DNA of 64,000 nucleotides from Micromonospora humi. Lineage in GTDB: Bacteria > Actinomycetota > Actinomycetes > Mycobacteriales > Micromonosporaceae. Below, piece after piece: positions 1-8,625 of the stretch. How positions within the stretch are numbered: the first letter of the stretch is position 1; each line of letters starts with the position of its first letter. The position numbers and the translations under genes are program-made. The notes beneath the pieces were generated by a model. It worked only from the letters and a program-made list of their open reading frames with translations. It was not told the DNA's origin and did no database searches. The stretch spans positions 248,001-312,000 of the forward strand of contig NZ_FMDM01000001.1 in assembly GCF_900090105.1 (NCBI RefSeq), read 5' to 3'.

Positions 1-1
1 C

Positions 2-904
2 GGCTTCAGCGAGGAGCTCGGCGAGCCGACCCTCGACGACGTGCAGGCCGCCCTCGACCGCCTCGCTCCGCCCGGCACCCGGGCGACGAACCTGCGCTGG
101 TCGTCGGTGTTCCGGATCAGCCACGGCATCGTCGACCGCTACCGCCAGGGCCGGGTCTTCGTCGCCGGCGACGCCGCCCACCTGCACCCGCCGGCCGGCG
201 GCCAGGGCATGAACACCGGCATCCAGGACTCCTGGAACCTGGCCTGGAAGCTGGCCCTGGCGGTACGCGGGCAGGCCGCCCCCGGCCTGCTGGACAGCTA
301 CGAGGCGGAACGGCGCCCGGAGGGCGAGGAGATCGTCGGCCGCGCGGTGCGGATGGCCGGCACCGAGGAGGTGGACCGGGCCGACCTGGAACGGCAGTTC
401 CTCCAGGAGATGTCGTTGCTGCTCAGCTACGCCGGCAGTCCGCTGGTCGGGGAGACCGTCTCCGACCCGGCCGCGCTCGGTGACGCGCCTCGCCCCGGCG
501 ACCGCGCGCCGGACGTCGAGGGTCTGCGCCGACGCGGCGTCGGGCACCCGCTGCGGCTGCGGGACCTGACCCGGGGCACCCGGCACACGCTGCTGCTCTA
601 CGCCGACGCCACGGCCGACGCGGCGGAGCTGGCCGGGTTCGCCGACCTCTGCGCCGACGCGCGGCGGCAGGCCGGCGGGGAACTCGACGCGTACCTGCTG
701 CTCGACCCGGACGTCGCCGAACCGCGCCGGGCCGGCCCGCCGGTGCTGCGCGACGGCGACCGCCGCTTCCGCGCCGGGTACGGCCTGGCCGGCACCGGGC
801 TCTACCTGATCCGCCCGGACGGGCACGTCGGGTTCCGCGGCGCCCCGGTCGACGCCGACGCGCTGCGCAAGCACCTGCACCTGATCTTCGGCGGCCCGCG
901 GTGA
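2..904 (+). CDS. FAD-dependent aromatic hydroxylase, 5' end missing
   Basis: The reading frame is open to the left edge, so the N-terminal FAD-binding GxGxxG region lies outside the window. The visible part carries the family's GD motif (RVFVAGDAAHLHPPAGGQGMN), which contacts the FAD ribityl chain, then the helix with EAERRPEGEEIV and a C-terminal thioredoxin-like domain of about 120 residues. This is the PheA/TfdB-like class that hydroxylates aromatic polyketides using NADPH and O2. Its stop overlaps the next start (GTGA), so it is translationally coupled to the ABM monooxygenase. With the P450 and the SchA/CurD-like protein downstream it is probably a tailoring enzyme of a type II polyketide or spore-pigment cluster whose core genes would lie to the left. 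The exact substrate is unknown. Confidence 0.9.
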   Translation, partial: GFSEELGEPTLDDVQAALDRLAPPGTRATNLRWSSVFRISHGIVDRYRQGRVFVAGDAAHLHPPAGGQGMNTGIQDSWNLAWKLALAVRGQAAPGLLDSYEAERRPEGEEIVGRAVRMAGTEEVDRADLERQFLQEMSLLLSYAGSPLVGETVSDPAALGDAPRPGDRAPDVEGLRRRGVGHPLRLRDLTRGTRHTLLLYADATADAAELAGFADLCADARRQAGGELDAYLLLDPDVAEPRRAGPPVLRDGDRRFRAGYGLAGTGLYLIRPDGHVGFRGAPVDADALRKHLHLIFGGPR

Positions 905-1221
905 ACCGGGTGCGCACGGTGCTGGCGATGCGGACCCGGGAGGGCTGCGAGGAGCGGTTCGAGGCGGAGTGGCGCGCCGCCGCCGAGGAGATCCGCACCC
1001 TGGACGGCTGCCTGCACCAGGACCTGGTCCGCGACGCCGACGACCCGCGCGTCTATCTGGTGATCAGCGACTGGGCGGACCGGGAGCGGTTGGACGCGTT
1101 CGGCCGCAGCGCGCACCGCGACCGGCTGCTGCGGGTGGTCCGGGAGCTGCGCGAGTCCGCCGAGCGACACACCTACCAGGTGCTGCACAGCGTGACCGGC
1201 GAGCCGGGGGAGGCCCGATGA
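901..1221 (+). CDS. ABM-domain (antibiotic biosynthesis monooxygenase) protein
   Basis: This 106-residue protein has the single ferredoxin-like dimeric alpha/beta barrel pattern of the ABM family: a beta strand with RTVLAMRTREG, an amphipathic helix, the EEIRTLDGCLHQDLVRD strand, and the LVISDWADRERLDAF segment. Such proteins act as cofactor-free monooxygenases on anthrone-type polyketides or as cyclase-like helpers. The GTG start overlaps the stop of the upstream hydroxylase, and its own stop overlaps the P450 start, so the three genes form one tightly coupled unit. Monooxygenase activity is inferred from family membership; no catalytic residue can be assigned with certainty. Confidence 0.85.
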   Translation: MNRVRTVLAMRTREGCEERFEAEWRAAAEEIRTLDGCLHQDLVRDADDPRVYLVISDWADRERLDAFGRSAHRDRLLRVVRELRESAERHTYQVLHSVTGEPGEAR

Positions 1222-2444
1222 CCGACGACGTCGTACCGGCGAGTGAGCTGTACACGGACGCGTTCGCGGCCGATCCCTATCCCACGTTCGCCCGGCTGCG
1301 GGCGCAGCGGCCGGTCTGCCCGGTCGGCTCGCCGCGCTTCGACTCGTGGTTGATCACCCGCTTCGACGACGCGCGCACGGCGCTGACCGATCCGCGCCTG
1401 TCCAAGGACCTCTACGGGCCCGACCAGCACTACCTGCGGATCTTCGGCCCGAACTCGGAGGGGTTGAACCGCAACATGCTCAACTCGGACCCGCCGGAGC
1501 ACACCCGCCTGCGCCGGGTCGTGTCGCAGGCGTTCGCGCCGCGGCGGATCGAGGCGCTGCGTCCCCGGGTGGCCGCGATCGTCGACCAGCTGATCGACAA
1601 GATGGTTCCGCAGGGTGCGGCGGACCTGATGCGGGACTTCGCCATCCCGCTGCCGATGACGGTCATCTGCGAGCTGCTCGGCGTCCCGCCGGCCGACCAC
1701 GACCGGGTGCTCGACTGGACCCAGGTGATCCGCACCTCCGGCTCGACCAGCCGGCCCCCGGCCGAGGAGCGGGCCGCGGTGCAGGAGGCCCAGCTGCGGC
1801 TGCACCACTACCTGGCCGACCTGGTCCGGGCCAAGCGCGACGACCCGGCGGACGACATCATCGGCGCGCTGGTGGACGCGGTCGACCGGGACCGGACGCT
1901 GTCCGAGGCGGAGCTGGTCACCACCACGTTCCTGCTGCTGTTCGCCGGTCACCAGACCACCGCCGACTTCCTCGGCAACGCGGTGCTGGCGCTGCTCACC
2001 CATCCGGAGCAGCTGGAGCTGCTGCGGACCACGCCGCGCCTGCTGCCGACCGCGATCGAGGAGCTGCTGCGCTTCGACGGTCCGCTGCCGGTGGCCAGCC
2101 CGCGCATCGCCACCGAGGACGTCGACTACCAGGGGGTACGCATCCCGCGCGGCGCGATCGTCGGGGTGGCGATCAACGCGGCGAACCACGACCCCGCGCA
2201 TTTCACCGACCCGGACCGGCTCGACCTGCGGCGGGTCCGTGGTCCGCACCTGGGCTTCGGCCACGGCGTGCACTACTGCCTGGGCGTCTCGCTGGCTCGG
2301 ATGGAGGCGCTGCTCGCGCTCTCCGCGCTGCTGCGCCGGCTGCCCGGGCTGCGGCTCGCCGTCCCGCTCGCCGAGGTGCGCCGGCTGCCGGCCGCCTCGC
2401 CCTTCCGCGGCCTGCTGGAACTGCCGGTCACCTTCACCGCCTAG
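1218..2444 (+). CDS. Cytochrome P450
   Basis: A 408-residue soluble bacterial P450. Visible landmarks are the I-helix oxygen-activation motif FAGHQTTADF at about residues 242-251, the K-helix ExxR in EELLRFDGPLP, and the heme-binding loop GFGHGVHYCLGVSLAR with the axial Cys at about residue 354. Length and motifs fit class I actinobacterial P450s that need separate ferredoxin and reductase, neither of which is in the window. The ATG at 1218 overlaps the end of the ABM gene. Position among polyketide tailoring genes suggests oxidation of the polyketide skeleton. The substrate cannot be predicted. Confidence 0.95.
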   Translation: MTDDVVPASELYTDAFAADPYPTFARLRAQRPVCPVGSPRFDSWLITRFDDARTALTDPRLSKDLYGPDQHYLRIFGPNSEGLNRNMLNSDPPEHTRLRRVVSQAFAPRRIEALRPRVAAIVDQLIDKMVPQGAADLMRDFAIPLPMTVICELLGVPPADHDRVLDWTQVIRTSGSTSRPPAEERAAVQEAQLRLHHYLADLVRAKRDDPADDIIGALVDAVDRDRTLSEAELVTTTFLLLFAGHQTTADFLGNAVLALLTHPEQLELLRTTPRLLPTAIEELLRFDGPLPVASPRIATEDVDYQGVRIPRGAIVGVAINAANHDPAHFTDPDRLDLRRVRGPHLGFGHGVHYCLGVSLARMEALLALSALLRRLPGLRLAVPLAEVRRLPAASPFRGLLELPVTFTA

Positions 2445-2472
2445 CCCGTCCACCCAGCCAAGGAGCACACCC

Positions 2473-3138
2473 ATGGTCTTCCGGAACGTGATCGTCTGCC
2501 ACATGGTCCCCGGCAGCGACGAGATCGTCGGCAACGTCTTCGGCCACTACGACCAGGTCACCCGGCCCCAGGATCTCGGGGTCGTCGGCCGGTACCTGCT
2601 GTCGCACCACGACCTCTACCTGCACGTGATCGAGCGTGAGCAGGACCCGAGGATCTCCGGGCAGACCCGTGGCCTGCCCGCCTTCCAGAAGATCGCCGAG
2701 GAGATCGGCCCGTACGTGACGCCGTACCCGCGTTACTGGAAGAACCCGTCGGACTCGGTGGCGAAGGAGTTCTACCACTGGGCGCCCGAGGGTGAGCCGC
2801 CCGCGGACACCACGCTGACCGTGATCGTGGGGCGGATCAAGCCGGGCGCCGAGCCGGACGTGGCCCGGGTGTTCGGCGAGTCCGACGCCGGGTCGCTCCC
2901 GCGGGACCTGGGCGTCACCGGGCGATGGCTCTACTCGATCGACGACGTCTACGTGCACCTGCTGGAGCAGGAGTCGTCGGCGGCCGAGGCGACCCGGAAC
3001 CAGCACGCCGACAAGCCGGCCTTCGGCAAGGTGATGCAGGATCTCGGGCCGTACGTCGAGCCGTACCGGCCGGATCTCTGCCACGGCCCGCAGGACCAGG
3101 TGGCGAAGGTGTTCTACCGCTGGCGCGCGCAGGACTGA
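2473..3138 (+). CDS. SchA/CurD-like domain protein with two tandem domains
   Basis: This 221-residue protein contains two homologous halves. Each has the signature of the SchA/CurD family: in the first, QDLGVVGRYLLSHHDLYLHVIE followed by PAFQKIAEEIGPYVTPY; in the second, RDLGVTGRWLYSIDDVYVHLLE followed by PAFGKVMQDLGPYVEPY. The repeat implies an internal duplication. The family is named for spore-pigment loci (whiE-, cur- and sch-type) and its exact role is still unclear, possibly in cyclisation or oxygenation. The start is the ATG preceded by AAGGAG at 2460-2465. It is the last gene of the polyketide operon, 28 bases after the P450. Confidence 0.88.
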   Translation: MVFRNVIVCHMVPGSDEIVGNVFGHYDQVTRPQDLGVVGRYLLSHHDLYLHVIEREQDPRISGQTRGLPAFQKIAEEIGPYVTPYPRYWKNPSDSVAKEFYHWAPEGEPPADTTLTVIVGRIKPGAEPDVARVFGESDAGSLPRDLGVTGRWLYSIDDVYVHLLEQESSAAEATRNQHADKPAFGKVMQDLGPYVEPYRPDLCHGPQDQVAKVFYRWRAQD

Positions 3139-3210
3139 GCCGCGCGGGAAAACCGCCCCCCGCCGCACCCCCGTGGGCCAGGCTGAGACCGAGGCGTACG
3201 GGGGTGTCGG

Positions 3211-3588
3211 GTGCCGACCAAGCAGATCATCCAGCACGTCGGCGCGTTGCTGGACCTGGCCGGGGTGCTGGTCATCGCGGTGGGTGTGGCGGTCGCGACA
3301 GTGGTGTTCGCGCTGCGCTGCGGCCGGACCCGGGAGGTGGTGCCCCACTACCGGGCGTTCCGGCAGGGGGTGGGGCGGGCCATCCTGCTCGGCCTGGAGT
3401 TCCTGGTCGGCGGCGACATCATCCGTACCGTCGCGGTGTCGCCCACGTTCACCAGCGTCGGCGTGCTGGCGTTGATCGTGCTGGTCCGGACGTTCCTCAG
3501 CTTCTCGCTGGAGGTGGAGCTGGACGGCCGCTGGCCCTGGCAGGGCAAGCCGCCGATCCCGACCGTCGGTAGTCGAAGATACCCCTAG
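3211..3588 (+). CDS. DUF1622 family membrane protein
   Basis: A 125-residue protein with three probable transmembrane helices (around residues 10-32, 52-70 and 75-95) and the DUF1622 hallmark FRQGVGRAILLGLEFLVGGD followed by IIRTVAV and LSFSLEVELDGRWPW. The function of the family is not known. The start is GTG at 3211. Its stop codon TAG lies inside the palindromic operator of the downstream metal ATPase, so the 3' end of this gene and the regulatory site share bases. It may be cotranscribed with the ATPase, but the operator placement suggests the ATPase also has its own promoter. Confidence 0.85.
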   Translation: MPTKQIIQHVGALLDLAGVLVIAVGVAVATVVFALRCGRTREVVPHYRAFRQGVGRAILLGLEFLVGGDIIRTVAVSPTFTSVGVLALIVLVRTFLSFSLEVELDGRWPWQGKPPIPTVGSRRYP

Positions 3589-3595
3589 GGGGTAT
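3579..3595 (+). promoter_or_regulatory. CsoR/RicR-like copper operator upstream of the metal ATPase
   Basis: The sequence ATACCCCTAGGGGGTAT is a near-perfect palindrome (one base of asymmetry at the centre). It matches the ATACCCC-N-GGGGTAT type of operator bound by copper-sensing CsoR-family repressors in actinobacteria. It ends 9 bases before the ATPase ATG, which leaves no room for a normal leader, so the ATPase mRNA is probably very short-leadered or leaderless and the repressor would cover the start site. No csoR gene is present in the window. Confidence 0.75.
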
Positions 3596-3604
3596 CGTCG
3601 CGTC

Positions 3605-5722
3605 ATGGACCACACACACCACGCCGGGCACGACCCGGAGCAGTTCCGCCGCCGGTTCTGGCTGAGCCTGGCGCTGACCGTGCCGATCGTGCTCACCAGC
3701 CACATGGTGATGGACTGGTTCGGCTACTCGCTCGACGTCCCGGGCGCGCGCTGGGTCGGTCCGGTGCTCGGCACTGTCGCCTTCGGGTACGGCGGCTGGC
3801 CGTTCCTGGCCGGTGGGCTCCGCGAGCTGCGCGACCGCGCCCCCGGGATGATGCTGCTGATCTCGATGGCCATCGTGGTCGCCTACCTCGCCTCGGCAGC
3901 CACCAGCCTCGGCGCGTTCGACCTGGACTTCTGGTGGGAGCTGGCGGCGCTCGTCACCATCATGCTGCTCGGCCACTGGCAGGAGATGCGCGCGGTCGGC
4001 CAGGCGCGCGGGGCGCTCGGCGCGCTGGCCGCCCTGCTGCCCGACGACGCCGAGCGCCTCGACGACGCCGGACGGCCGCAGCCGGTGCCGGTGGCCGACC
4101 TGCGGGTGGGCGACCTGGTGCTGGTCCGCTCCGGCGGTCGGGTGCCGGCCGACGGGCGGATCGTCGAGGGCGCGGCCGAACTGGACGAGTCGATGATCAC
4201 CGGGGAGTCCCGGCCGGTGCCCCGCGCCACCGGGGACCGGGTGGTCGCCGGCACCGTGGCCACCGACTCCACCCTGCGGGTACGCGTCGAGGCCGTCGGC
4301 GCGGACACCGCGCTGGCCGGCATCGGCCGGCTGGTGGCCGAGGCGCAGTCCTCCGGCGGGCGCGCGCAGGCCCTCGCCGACCGGTTCGCCGCGCTGCTGT
4401 TCTACCTGGCGGCGTCCGCCGGCCTCGCCACGTTCGTGGTCTGGCTGCTGCTCGGCGACCCCGACCAGGCCGTGGTGCGCACCGTGACCGTGCTGGTGAT
4501 CGCCTGCCCGCACGCCCTCGGGCTGGCCATCCCGCTGGTGGTGGCACTCTCCACGGCGCTCTCCGCCCGCGCCGGCATCCTGGTGAAGGACCGGCTCGCG
4601 CTGGAGCGGATGCGCACGGTCGACACGGTCCTGTTCGACAAGACCGGCACGCTCACCAGTGGCCGGCACGCGGTCACCGGCGTGGCCGCCACCGGCGGGC
4701 TGACCGACGACGCCGCGTTGCGCCTGGCCGGCGCCGTGGAGGCGGACAGCGAGCACCCGCTCGCCCGGGCCCTGGTCGCCGCCGCCGACGCGCGCTCGAC
4801 CGCGTCCGACGCCGACCGGTCGCGTCCGCCGGTCGATGCCGACACCGACTCCGACGCGGACGCCGACGCCGACTCCGGCCCAGGGCGCCCGGCCGATGCC
4901 GGTCCGGCGCGGCCGGTCGCGCACGGCTTCCGGTCGCTCACCGGGCGCGGCGTGCGGGCCACCGTGGACGGCGTCGACTGGGCGGTGGGTGGGCCGGCCC
5001 TGCTGCGTGAGCTGGACGCCGCGGTGCCGGGCGAGTTGACCCAAGCCACCGGGGACTGGTCCGGCCGGGGTGCCGCGGTGCTGCACCTGGTTCGGCTGCC
5101 CGGTGCCGGCGGCGCCGAGGCGGTGGCCGCGTTCGCGCTGGAGGACCAGGTCCGCCCGGAGGCCCGGTCCGCCGTCGCCGAGCTGCGTGAGCTGGGCGTA
5201 CGCAAGATCGTGATGATCACCGGCGACGCCCGCCCGGTCGCCGACGCGGTCGCCGCCGACCTCGGCTTCCGGCCCGGCGTCGACGAGGTCTTCGCCGAGG
5301 TGCTCCCGGCCGACAAGGACAAGGCGGTGGCCGACCTGCAGTCACGCGGACTGACCGTGGCCATGGTCGGTGACGGCGTCAACGACGCGCCCGCCCTGGC
5401 CCGCGCCGACGTCGGGGTGGCCATCGGCGCCGGCACCGACGTGGCGATCGAGTCCGCCGGGGTGGTGCTGGCCGGCTCCGACCCGCGCGGCGTCGGCGGT
5501 GTGGTCCGGCTGTCCCGGGCGTCGTACCGGAAGATGCGGCAGAACCTGGCCTGGGCGGCCGGCTACAACGTGGTCGCGATCCCGCTCGCCGCCGGCGTGC
5601 TCGCCTGGGCGGGCGTGGCGCTCAGCCCGGCGCTCGGCGCGGTGCTGATGTCCGCCTCCACCATCGTGGTGGCGCTCAACGCGCAGTTGCTGCGCCGGGT
5701 CCGGCTCGCCCCGGCCGACTGA
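3605..5722 (+). CDS. Heavy-metal P1B-type ATPase, CopB-like with CPH motif
   Basis: A 705-residue metal-exporting P-type ATPase. Landmarks are a His-rich N-terminus (MDHTHHAGHD), the actuator motif TGES at 199-202, the intramembrane metal site CPH at 301-303, the phosphorylated Asp345 in DKTGTLT, SEHPLARAL in the nucleotide domain, and the hinge GDGVNDAPAL from about 589. CPH rather than CPC places it with CopB-type (P1B-3) pumps, proposed to move Cu(II), Cu(I) or Ag(I) out of the cell. There is no N-terminal metal-binding CxxC domain. An unusual Asp/Ala/Ser-rich insertion of about 40 residues (about 397-437) sits in the nucleotide-binding domain. The CsoR-like operator just upstream supports copper control. 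Confidence 0.93.
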   Translation: MDHTHHAGHDPEQFRRRFWLSLALTVPIVLTSHMVMDWFGYSLDVPGARWVGPVLGTVAFGYGGWPFLAGGLRELRDRAPGMMLLISMAIVVAYLASAATSLGAFDLDFWWELAALVTIMLLGHWQEMRAVGQARGALGALAALLPDDAERLDDAGRPQPVPVADLRVGDLVLVRSGGRVPADGRIVEGAAELDESMITGESRPVPRATGDRVVAGTVATDSTLRVRVEAVGADTALAGIGRLVAEAQSSGGRAQALADRFAALLFYLAASAGLATFVVWLLLGDPDQAVVRTVTVLVIACPHALGLAIPLVVALSTALSARAGILVKDRLALERMRTVDTVLFDKTGTLTSGRHAVTGVAATGGLTDDAALRLAGAVEADSEHPLARALVAAADARSTASDADRSRPPVDADTDSDADADADSGPGRPADAGPARPVAHGFRSLTGRGVRATVDGVDWAVGGPALLRELDAAVPGELTQATGDWSGRGAAVLHLVRLPGAGGAEAVAAFALEDQVRPEARSAVAELRELGVRKIVMITGDARPVADAVAADLGFRPGVDEVFAEVLPADKDKAVADLQSRGLTVAMVGDGVNDAPALARADVGVAIGAGTDVAIESAGVVLAGSDPRGVGGVVRLSRASYRKMRQNLAWAAGYNVVAIPLAAGVLAWAGVALSPALGAVLMSASTIVVALNAQLLRRVRLAPAD

Positions 5723-5832
5723 CCGGCCGAACGTGAGATGTATTGCTGGCCGGCACGTGTCCGCAGGTGGGAGGTTTGATCTCGACTCACCGGGTCACTG
5801 ATACCGGGAGTGACGACGGAAGGGGAACGCCG

Positions 5833-6111
5833 GTGCCCGAGACGAACCGGACCAGGTCCAGTCAGGACGCCGTGCTGCCTCGCGGCGTCACCGACCCGCT
5901 GCTGTGGCGCTCCGCCTACGACGTGGCCGAGGCGCACCGGCCGGACGACGCCGGCCGGTGCTCCAGCCTGCTCTGCGCCGGCCGGCCCGCGCCGTGCGGT
6001 CCGTCGGAGGCGGCACGCCGGGCGATGCGCCTGGCCGGGGACGCCGACCGCCGCGCCGAGCGCGGCGAGCCCGACGCCCGGGTCGCCGCGCGGCGGCGGC
6101 GCGCGGCCTGA
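5833..6111 (+). CDS. Small hypothetical actinobacterial protein
   Basis: A 92-residue Arg/Ala-rich protein starting at GTG 5833, chosen because AAGGGGAA at 5820-5826 is well placed as a ribosome binding site; longer in-frame starts lack one. The central part DPLLWRSAYDVAEAHRP followed by CSSLLCAGRPAPCGPSEAARRAMRLAG resembles small conserved Micromonospora proteins of unknown function. Three Cys residues in the middle could bind metal, but there is no recognised zinc-ribbon spacing. It stands alone between the metal ATPase and the pterin-type operon. Confidence 0.6.
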   Translation: MPETNRTRSSQDAVLPRGVTDPLLWRSAYDVAEAHRPDDAGRCSSLLCAGRPAPCGPSEAARRAMRLAGDADRRAERGEPDARVAARRRRAA

Positions 6112-6204
6112 TCGGTCCGGTGCCGGGCGGTTCGAACCATGGCCGCCCCGCTTCCGTGTTTATGATCGACAACTCGGTCGGAATGCGGGAGATGAGGAGG
6201 GTTC

Positions 6205-7182
6205 GTGACCGTCGACGCCCACGCCTTCTGGGTCCGCGCTCCCGGTGAGGGGGAGATCCGGCCGGTCCGCCTCGACCCGCCGGGCCCGGGCGAGGTGCTG
6301 GTCCGCACCCGGTTCTCCGGGGTCAGCCGGGGCACCGAGACGCTTGTCTTCACCGGCCGCGTCCCCACCGACCAGTACGCGACCATGCGCGCGCCCCACC
6401 AGGAGGGCGACTTCCCGGCCCCGGTGAAGTACGGCTACCTCAACGTGGGCACGGTCGAGGCCGGCCCGGCGGAGCTGCGCGGTAGGACCGTGTTCTGCCT
6501 GTACCCGCACCAGAGCGCGTACGTGGTCCCGGCCGACGCCGTGGTGGTCGTACCGGACGGCGTGCCGGCCGAACGCGCGGTGCTGGCCGGCACCGTGGAG
6601 ACCGCGGTGAACGCGCTCTGGGACGCCGCGCCGCTGGTCGGCGACCGGGTCACGGTGATCGGCGGCGGGATGGTCGGGTGCGGCGTGACCGCGCTGCTGG
6701 CCCGGTTTCCCGGCGTGCGGGTCGAGCTGGTCGACGCCGACCCGGCCCGGGCCGGGGTGGCCGAGGCGCTCGGCGTCGACTTCGCCCTGCCCGCCGACGC
6801 GACCGGCGACCGCGACCTGGTGGTGCATGCCAGCGCCAGCGCCGCCGGGCTGCAACGCGGCCTGGAGCTGCTCCGCCCGGAGGGCACCGTGCTGGAGCTG
6901 AGCTGGTACGGCGACCGCCCGGTCACCCTCGCGCTCGGCGGCGCGTTCCACTCCCGACGGCTCGGCATCCGCAGCAGCCAGGTCGGCACCGTGTCGCCGC
7001 GGCGCGCCGACCGCAGCTATGCCGACCGGCTCGCCCTGGCTCTGGACCTGCTGGCCGACCCGGCGTTCGACGCGCTGCTCACCGGCCGGTCCCGCTTCAC
7101 CGACCTGCCCGACGTGCTGGACCGGCTCGCCTCGGGCCGGTTGCCGGCGCTCTGTCATCTCATCACCTACGGCGAGGAGTGA
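6205..7182 (+). CDS. MDR-family dehydrogenase lacking zinc ligands
   Basis: First gene of the seven-gene pterin-type operon; 325 residues, GTG start with AGGAGG at 6196-6201. It has the two-domain medium-chain dehydrogenase fold: an N-terminal GroES-like domain with [14 protein letters not shown] and a Rossmann domain with [10 protein letters not shown]. In place of the catalytic-zinc Cys of alcohol dehydrogenases it has Ser/Arg (SGVSRGTE, as in BchC-type proteins), and the four-Cys structural-zinc lobe is absent. It is therefore probably a zinc-independent NAD(P)-dependent oxidoreductase. The cofactor site is clear but the substrate is unknown; by context it may act on a pterin or pyrimidine sugar intermediate. 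Confidence 0.85.
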   Translation: MTVDAHAFWVRAPGEGEIRPVRLDPPGPGEVLVRTRFSGVSRGTETLVFTGRVPTDQYATMRAPHQEGDFPAPVKYGYLNVGTVEAGPAELRGRTVFCLYPHQSAYVVPADAVVVVPDGVPAERAVLAGTVETAVNALWDAAPLVGDRVTVIGGGMVGCGVTALLARFPGVRVELVDADPARAGVAEALGVDFALPADATGDRDLVVHASASAAGLQRGLELLRPEGTVLELSWYGDRPVTLALGGAFHSRRLGIRSSQVGTVSPRRADRSYADRLALALDLLADPAFDALLTGRSRFTDLPDVLDRLASGRLPALCHLITYGEE

Positions 7183-7184
7183 AC

Positions 7185-7583
7185 GTGTTCAGCGTGACCG
7201 TCCGGGACCACATGATGGTCGCCCACAGTTTCCGCGGCGAGGTCTTCGGCCCGGCCCAGCGGCTGCACGGCGCGACCTTCGTCGTCGACGCCACCTTCCG
7301 CCGGACCGAGCTGGACGACGACGGGATCGTGGTCGACATCGGGCTGGCCACCGAGCAGCTCAAGGCCGTGCTCGGCGAGCTGACCTACCGCAACCTGGAC
7401 GACGAGCCGGCCTTCGCCGGGGTGAACACCACCACCGAGATGCTGGCCCGCACGGTCGCCGACCGGCTCGCCGACGCGGTGCACGCCGGCCGGCTGGGGG
7501 AGGGGGCGCGGGGCCTGGCCGGGATCACCGTCACCCTGCACGAGTCGCACGTCGCGTGGGCGAGCTACGAGCGGTCGCTGTGA
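7185..7583 (+). CDS. Divergent 6-pyruvoyl/6-carboxy-tetrahydropterin synthase-like protein
   Basis: A 132-residue T-fold protein of the PTPS/QueD family starting at GTG 7185, two bases after the preceding stop. Against the QueD pattern AAH...CxxxHGH, it keeps His14 (VAHSF) and His28 (RLHGATF). Ala30 replaces the third zinc His, and Ala24 stands where the catalytic Cys normally lies. The LDH of the catalytic dyad is also changed (NLDDEP). The Glu near the C-terminus that anchors the pterin ring is kept ([11 protein letters not shown]). The substrate pocket may therefore be kept while the chemistry has changed. It sits between the dehydrogenase and a glycosyltransferase. Function beyond family membership is inference. 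Confidence 0.85.
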   Translation: MFSVTVRDHMMVAHSFRGEVFGPAQRLHGATFVVDATFRRTELDDDGIVVDIGLATEQLKAVLGELTYRNLDDEPAFAGVNTTTEMLARTVADRLADAVHAGRLGEGARGLAGITVTLHESHVAWASYERSL

Positions 7584-7587
7584 CCGG

Positions 7588-8625
7588 ATGACCGCCGTCC
7601 ACGTGGTGCTGCCGGGCGACATCGACGACCCGGCGAACCCCAGCGGCGGCAACGCCTACGACCGGCACGTCTGCGACGGGCTGGCCGGGCTCGGCTGGAC
7701 CGTGCGCGAGCACCAGGTGCCGGGTGGCTGGCCACGCCCCGGCCCACCGGAACGGGCCGCGCTGGGTGCGCTGCTCGGCGGGTTGCCCGACGGCGCGACA
7801 GTGCTGCTCGACGGCCTGGTCGCCTCGACCGTGCCGGGCGTGCTCGTCCCGCACGCCGCGCGGCTGCGCCTGGTGGTGCTGGTGCACCTGCCGATCGAGG
7901 ACGACGCCGAGCGGCGGGCCCTCGCCACGGCGACCGCGGTGGTCGCCACCAGCGAGTGGACCCGGCGCCGGCTGCTGGAGCGTTACCCGCTCGCCCCGGG
8001 CCGGGTGGCGGTCGCCCCGCCCGGCGTCGAACCGGCGCCGGCCGCCCCCGGCACACCCGGCGGCGGCCGGCTGCTCTGCGTCGCGGCGGTCACCCCGGTC
8101 AAGGGCCACGACGTGCTGGCCGACGCGCTCGCCGAGGTCGCGGAGCTGGGCTGGACCTGTGACTGGATCGGCCCGCTCGACCGGGACCCGGCGTTCGTCG
8201 ACCGGGTGCGCCGGCGGCTCACCGACGCCGGGCTGACCGCCCGGGTCCGGTTGGTCGGCGCGCGCTCCGGCGCGGACCTGGCAGACGCGTACGCCGCCGC
8301 CGATCTGCTGGTCCAGCCGTCCCGGCGGGAGACGTACGGCATGGTGGTCACCGAGGCCCTGGCCCGGGGCGTGCCGGTGCTGGCCGCCGACACCGGCGGC
8401 CTGCCGGCCACGCTCGGGCACGCCCCCGGTGGCGACCGGCCCGGCCTGCTGGTGCCGCCGGACGATCCGGGCGCGACCGCCGCCGCGTTGCGCCGCTGGC
8501 TCACCGATCCCGGCCTTCGGGACCGGCTGCGCCGCGCCGCCCGGCAGCGGCGGGACACCCTCACCGGCTGGCCGGTCACCGTGGACCGGCTGGCAACGGC
8601 GTTGAAGGAGGCGACCGCGGCATGA
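7588..8625 (+). CDS. GT4-family (GT-B) glycosyltransferase
   Basis: A 345-residue glycosyltransferase with an N-terminal acceptor domain (GDIDDPANPSGGNAYDRH) and a C-terminal GT1/GT4 nucleotide-sugar domain containing PSRRETYGMVVTEALARGVP, whose spaced Glu residues form the EX7E motif of retaining GT4 enzymes. It lacks membrane segments. The start is ATG 7588, four bases after the PTPS-like gene. In this operon it probably transfers a sugar to a small molecule made by the neighbouring pterin/pyrimidine enzymes, or to a lipid carrier used by the membrane protein two genes on. Donor and acceptor are unknown. Confidence 0.9.
   Translation: MTAVHVVLPGDIDDPANPSGGNAYDRHVCDGLAGLGWTVREHQVPGGWPRPGPPERAALGALLGGLPDGATVLLDGLVASTVPGVLVPHAARLRLVVLVHLPIEDDAERRALATATAVVATSEWTRRRLLERYPLAPGRVAVAPPGVEPAPAAPGTPGGGRLLCVAAVTPVKGHDVLADALAEVAELGWTCDWIGPLDRDPAFVDRVRRRLTDAGLTARVRLVGARSGADLADAYAAADLLVQPSRRETYGMVVTEALARGVPVLAADTGGLPATLGHAPGGDRPGLLVPPDDPGATAAALRRWLTDPGLRDRLRRAARQRRDTLTGWPVTVDRLATALKEATAA

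Noticed and set aside
5723..5753. CCGGCC/GGCCGG repeat after the metal ATPase as a terminator
   Set aside because: A 6-bp stem with a 19-base loop is too weak to call.
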